Assembly: GCA_025938055.1 (NCBI GenBank)
Contig: JAICQC010000037.1
Location: 1 to 17,934 of the forward strand
Source of the DNA: Anaerolineales bacterium
GTDB lineage: Bacteria > Chloroflexota > Anaerolineae > Anaerolineales > Villigracilaceae
Length of the DNA stretch: 17,934 bases
Reading direction: 5' to 3'
The notes beneath the pieces are model-generated. The model was not told where the DNA came from. It made no database searches and was given only the letters and a program-made list of their open reading frames with translations. Positions 14,480 through 17,934 of this stretch are shown here, one piece after another. The translations under genes and the position numbers were made by a program. How positions within the stretch are numbered: the first letter of the stretch is position 1; every line of letters begins with the position of its first letter.

Positions 14480-16801
14480 TTAGCGTATGGGCTTACCGAA
14501 AAACAAATAACGAATCCGTTCGGCGATAACCTGCATACGTAAATTGAACGCGGCACGGCGGGCCTGGGTGACGTCTGCAATTCTGGAAGTATAAAGGGAT
14601 GTCTGGTGTTCGTCCAGAAGAATTTTGATTTCCCCGGCTTTTGCAGGCAGGAGGCGCGTCAGCTTTGCGGCGCGTTCGACCGGCGTGATGTGGACTGGGA
14701 CAGCCTGATCCAGGTGTCGCAGCCCGAAGTTGACACTTTCAAAGGCTCTTTCAATGGGAGAAAGCCTCACCCACTTCTCCCAGCGGATCAGCCAGGCTGG
14801 CGCCTCGATGCCGCCGCGTTCCATAGCAGTACGCAGGAAGACAGGGATTCTCGCGCGGACTGAGGCTTTCCCACCGAGGTAGATTGCAATGCCTGCCAGG
14901 ATCAATACGAATGAAATCCAGTAAGGAGGTGGGGATGTGACTTCGCTCGGCTGTGCCAGAGGATCGAGTCCCTCTTCCAAAGGTTGTTCACGGCTGGCAA
15001 AGTTGAAACTGTCTTCGAGCCTTTGCTGGGTCAGAGGTCCGGCAAGTGGGTCGGTGGGGTCGCGTGGTGGCAGCGGACGGTTCAGTGAAGGCTGGTTGCC
15101 AGTGGGCTCGAATTCCACCCAGCCAACGCCGGGGAAGTACACTTCAGCCCAGGCGTGGGAATGCAGCCGGCGCACCGTATATGTATTGCCATTCCGCTCT
15201 CCCTGTGCAAAGCCCACTGCCATACGGGCAGGGACTCCCAGTGAGCGCAGCATCAGGACATCGGCGGAGGCGTAATAGACACAATACGCCTGTTTGTGCT
15301 CGAACAGGATCCACTCCAGCGGATCCTGATTACGAGGCATCTCGGGAATGGTTTGTGAATACGTGATGTTCTCACGCAGATAACTCGTGACCGCAAAGGC
15401 TTTCTCATACGGCGTTTGAGCACCCAGGGTCACCTGCTCGGCAAGTTCCCGGATGCGAGGCGAGAAGCTTTCGGGTAATTGCAGATATTTCTCGGAGACC
15501 CAGGCGGGGTACTCCGTGCCAGCCTCCTGCAATTGCTGCTGGTTCGGGTTGCTCAGGACGGCATCGAGTTGGTAGGTCTCTCCGCCTCTCAGAGCAGGAT
15601 AGGCATGCCAGGCGACGATATCCTGCCCGGCATCAGCAGGCGTTGCGAATGTGACGCCGGGCCGGCTGACCCAGATGGGCTGTGCCGGTGAATAAAGCAA
15701 GGAGAACGTTGTGTCGCCCGTATTGAAGAGGAAGTGGGCAGGCTCCTTTTCCTGCGTATCCACATTGAACGGATTGGTCACCGCCGGAGAATACTCTTCG
15801 CGGACTGTGCCGCTGGTGTACCACTGTCCATTTAGAAAACGATCATAGGTGCGACCGCGCCAGTAAAAGCGCGGCGGTCTGTTCTCGAAGGGAATTTCCG
15901 GGACTTCCACCTCGAACATGACCAGGTCAGAGAGGGGGAAGCCGCGCCCAAGCAGGAGCTCGGAGCCGAAGAACTCGCCGCGCCTCCCGCCGCTGGGCGA
16001 CTCCAACGCGCTGACGGCATTTTCCATTTTCTCCGTGAGTTCATGCCAGGGTTTTGTGACTCGATTCCAGGTCTTGACGGCAGCGTTCATGCTCGAGAGG
16101 GAGGCGGGCACAGTCCAGGCCACTACAATGATCAATCCCGCGGCGATCGCCATACTGCTCGTCAGATCCACACTGTTATCTGGAGATACAAAAATTCGCC
16201 GCGCTCGCCAGGACAGCTTGTTCTGCAGGAACTGCAGGCGTCCCAGCAGGAGCAGAGCAATAAAAGCGAAGAAAGCCAAAAACCACAGGCGTCCGGCAGC
16301 GACGCTATCATAGTTCTGGATGATGATCAAAGCGATGGCAGCCGGAACGACCGCGCCAAGATAATTCTGGTTGCGCACAAGCGCAAATCCCGCCCAGGAA
16401 CTGACGATCCAGAACGCGATCGACATGAGCGCCACAAAGAAGAGTGGGTCTTCCACTGGCTGGCGCGCAAAGAGATCGGATATCGCGAAAAACAGACGCC
16501 CTCCCATGCTGGCGAATTGCTCCTCCAGGGAGGCGTTCTGGTCGATGACAAGCGTCCACTGCAGAGGCAGCATGACCAGCATATAGAAGAACGTCAGCCA
16601 GCGCACGGTGCGTCGCTGGAACGTACTGTACCCCAGCGCAATGCCGACCACAAATCCCATATATGTGAAGGTCTGGATGAGGTAGAGGAAGGGAGTCCAG
16701 CTTGTGGCAACAAGGCGCGAGGCAACGGCCTGCAGCAGGATGAAGAGTAAGCCGATGGCAGCCCAGTCCCACCAGCGGGGTTGTGAGTGAAACTTTTCCA
16801 T
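14480..16801 (-). CDS. Membrane transglutaminase-like protein (DUF3488/TgpA type)
   Basis: Integral membrane protein of 773 residues. About seven hydrophobic segments lie in the first 235 residues, followed by an exported region with a transglutaminase-like core, one more membrane segment near 628-643 and a C-terminal DUF4129-like tail. The catalytic Cys507 (YCVYYAS), His549 (SHAWAEV) and Glu565 (FEPTGN, in the Asp/Glu position) form the triad. Homologues often sit beside MoxR ATPase and DUF58 genes; neither is here, and its partner is instead the cyclase 48 nt downstream. Biochemical activity of bacterial members is poorly known (amide-bond cleavage or cross-linking). The ATG at 16801 is preferred over the in-frame TTG at 16822; it has no Shine-Dalgarno but TACACT lies 6 nt upstream. 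Confidence 0.92.
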   Translation of the reverse strand: MEKFHSQPRWWDWAAIGLLFILLQAVASRLVATSWTPFLYLIQTFTYMGFVVGIALGYSTFQRRTVRWLTFFYMLVMLPLQWTLVIDQNASLEEQFASMGGRLFFAISDLFARQPVEDPLFFVALMSIAFWIVSSWAGFALVRNQNYLGAVVPAAIALIIIQNYDSVAAGRLWFLAFFAFIALLLLGRLQFLQNKLSWRARRIFVSPDNSVDLTSSMAIAAGLIIVVAWTVPASLSSMNAAVKTWNRVTKPWHELTEKMENAVSALESPSGGRRGEFFGSELLLGRGFPLSDLVMFEVEVPEIPFENRPPRFYWRGRTYDRFLNGQWYTSGTVREEYSPAVTNPFNVDTQEKEPAHFLFNTGDTTFSLLYSPAQPIWVSRPGVTFATPADAGQDIVAWHAYPALRGGETYQLDAVLSNPNQQQLQEAGTEYPAWVSEKYLQLPESFSPRIRELAEQVTLGAQTPYEKAFAVTSYLRENITYSQTIPEMPRNQDPLEWILFEHKQAYCVYYASADVLMLRSLGVPARMAVGFAQGERNGNTYTVRRLHSHAWAEVYFPGVGWVEFEPTGNQPSLNRPLPPRDPTDPLAGPLTQQRLEDSFNFASREQPLEEGLDPLAQPSEVTSPPPYWISFVLILAGIAIYLGGKASVRARIPVFLRTAMERGGIEAPAWLIRWEKWVRLSPIERAFESVNFGLRHLDQAVPVHITPVERAAKLTRLLPAKAGEIKILLDEHQTSLYTSRIADVTQARRAAFNLRMQVIAERIRYLFFGKPIR

Positions 16802-16807
16802 ATTTTG

Positions 16808-16813
16808 AGTGTA
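16808..16813 (-). promoter_or_regulatory. Putative -10 box (TACACT) before the transglutaminase gene
   Basis: TACACT ends 6 nt before the ATG at 16801, and a second TACACT abuts it upstream. Used as a -10 it would give a leaderless message. There is no Shine-Dalgarno and no clear -35. The rest of the 16802-16996 intergenic region shows only a weak 5-bp hairpin at 16897-16912. Confidence 0.28.
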
Positions 16814-16983
16814 AGTGTACAATAGAAAGGAGTATGATGTCTAATACTGGAGAGGGGTTTTTCTGACCGGGATGATAACGCAACTTAAAATAAATGTATG
16901 GCTTTTTCCATATTCTTAGATTTGTCTAACATTGTCGTTTGTCCTTTCATATAGGCTGCTCTGGATGCGAACGCCACAGATTC

Positions 16984-16990
16984 AAAGGAG
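16984..16990 (+). promoter_or_regulatory. Shine-Dalgarno AAAGGAG for the PAP2 gene
   Basis: A strong ribosome site 6 nt before the ATG at 16997, which fixes the start of this partial gene. Confidence 0.8.
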
Positions 16991-16996
16991 ACATTC

Positions 16997-17934
16997 ATGG
17001 ATATTTTTATTGAGAACGGAATTGACTGGATTGTTGCCATCCAGACTCTTGGAGACTGGCTCGAACCGCTGATGCAGTTTTTCACCTTTCTGGGTAATGA
17101 GAATTTTTTCTTTATTATTTTGCCTCTCCTGTACTGGAGCCTGGATGCCGGGTTGGGTCTGCGCATTGCGTTGATTTTGGCAACAAGTAATTATCTAAAT
17201 GCAGTTGCCAAGTTGTTGTTTGCCGCGCCGCGGCCCTACTGGGTGAGCGCAGAGGTTGTGCCCGCATCCCTTGAGACGACTTTTGGCATTCCTTCGGGGC
17301 ATGCGCAAAATTCCGCGGCGTTATGGGGCATTATGGCAGCATGGGCCGGCAAACGCTGGGCATGGATTACAGCTCTGATCTTGACGTTCCTCATCGGATT
17401 TTCACGTCTCTACATTGGAATGCATTTCGTGCATGATGTCCTTCTGGGCTGGCTGATCGGATTCCTGCTTTTGTTTGCCTTCCTGCGGTTCTGGGATCCG
17501 GTTGCCACCTGGCTGAGAATGAAAACCCTCGCGCAGCAGATCATGATCGCGTTCATCATTACCTTATTGATGATCGCTGTGGGCATATGGAACACAGCGC
17601 GCTTCGATACTTATGTCTTTCCGGTGGAATGGACGAATAATGCATTGCGTGCCGGGCCCCTGCCCGAACCCGTTTCCATTGAAGGAGTCTTCACCTCGGC
17701 TGGGTCCATCTTCGGGCTGGCATCCGGGGCAGCGTGGATTGCGGCGCAGGGCGGGTACCGAACCTCGGGCGCTCTGGAGAAGCGCGCACTTCGTTGTGTG
17801 GTCGGACTGATCGGGGTCATGATCCTGTGGTTTGGTTTGGGAGAGGTCTTCCCGCGCGGGGAAACAGTCATCCCATTGATATTGCGATACATCCGTTATA
17901 CCCTTGTCACTCTCTGGGTAATCGCGGGGGCACC
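16997..17934 (+). CDS. PAP2-family membrane phosphatase (3' end outside window)
   Basis: At least 312 residues, cut by the window edge. All three PAP2 motifs are intact: K-x6-RP as KLLFAAPRP (68-76), PSGH as IPSGHAQNS (98-106), and SR-x5-H-x3-D as SRLYIGMHFVHD (136-147). Several hydrophobic segments cover the protein (about 24-45, 54-66, 120-135, 148-163, 178-193), so it is a polytopic membrane enzyme with the catalytic site at the outer face, hydrolysing lipid phosphates or isoprenyl pyrophosphates. The substrate is not evident; undecaprenyl pyrophosphate or a phospholipid are both possible. AAAGGAG lies 6 nt before the ATG. It is divergent from the transglutaminase gene across 195 nt. Confidence 0.94.
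   Translation, partial: MDIFIENGIDWIVAIQTLGDWLEPLMQFFTFLGNENFFFIILPLLYWSLDAGLGLRIALILATSNYLNAVAKLLFAAPRPYWVSAEVVPASLETTFGIPSGHAQNSAALWGIMAAWAGKRWAWITALILTFLIGFSRLYIGMHFVHDVLLGWLIGFLLLFAFLRFWDPVATWLRMKTLAQQIMIAFIITLLMIAVGIWNTARFDTYVFPVEWTNNALRAGPLPEPVSIEGVFTSAGSIFGLASGAAWIAAQGGYRTSGALEKRALRCVVGLIGVMILWFGLGEVFPRGETVIPLILRYIRYTLVTLWVIAGA

Noticed and set aside
16885..17166. A 93-codon minus-strand frame across the start of the PAP2 gene
   Set aside because: The plus strand here encodes a PAP2 protein with all motifs and a strong ribosome site; the minus frame has neither.
1..17934. CRISPR array, tRNA, rRNA or phage/defence cassette
   Set aside because: No regularly spaced direct repeats, no cloverleaf sequences and no integrase, transposase, nuclease or helicase genes are visible.

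Overview
The window looks like a stretch of a Chloroflexota (Anaerolineae-type) chromosome. This is inferred from gene content: repeated secreted lipoproteins that pair an NBR1-like Ig domain with a CAP domain, an actinobacterial-type myo-inositol-1-phosphate synthase, GAF-rich signalling proteins, a mix of Shine-Dalgarno-led and apparently leaderless genes, and dispersed palindromic and heptamer repeats between genes. Nothing indicates a phage, plasmid, CRISPR array or rRNA/tRNA locus. No gene-free stretch exceeds 300 bases. The largest gaps are 1-224, 2291-2460, 12554-12727 and 16802-16996.

Layout. The left half (225-9026) is entirely on the minus strand. It holds three paralogous CAP/Ig lipoproteins (225-1211, 1217-2290, 2461-3615). 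Next is a compact cluster of a 778-aa protein resembling a Zn-ribbon DNA methylase without its catalytic motif, a small SAM methyltransferase and a polysaccharide-deacetylase lipoprotein (3679-7862). A strong terminator separates that cluster from inositol-phosphate synthase (7941-9026). A short divergent promoter region carrying a 7-bp inverted repeat leads to plus-strand genes: an orphan GAF histidine kinase (9120-10385), then a translationally coupled PfkB-type kinase and M20 peptidase (10464-12553). These converge on a minus-strand pair, a DUF3488-type transglutaminase membrane protein followed by a GAF-PAS class III adenylate cyclase (16801-12728). A plus-strand PAP2 phosphatase begins at 16997 and runs off the window.

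How the genes work together. Much of the region faces the cell surface: three secreted CAP lipoproteins, a secreted polysaccharide deacetylase, a membrane transglutaminase and a membrane PAP2 phosphatase. Ino1 may feed inositol lipid synthesis. Two cytoplasmic GAF sensors (kinase and cyclase) supply signalling. The most unusual items are the methylase-like protein lacking the DPPY motif (with an apparent palindromic repeat inserted in frame), the CAP paralogue that has lost its second active-site histidine, the PfkB kinase with GAGE in place of GAGD, and a MITE-like intergenic element whose end supplies the stop codon of the cyclase gene.
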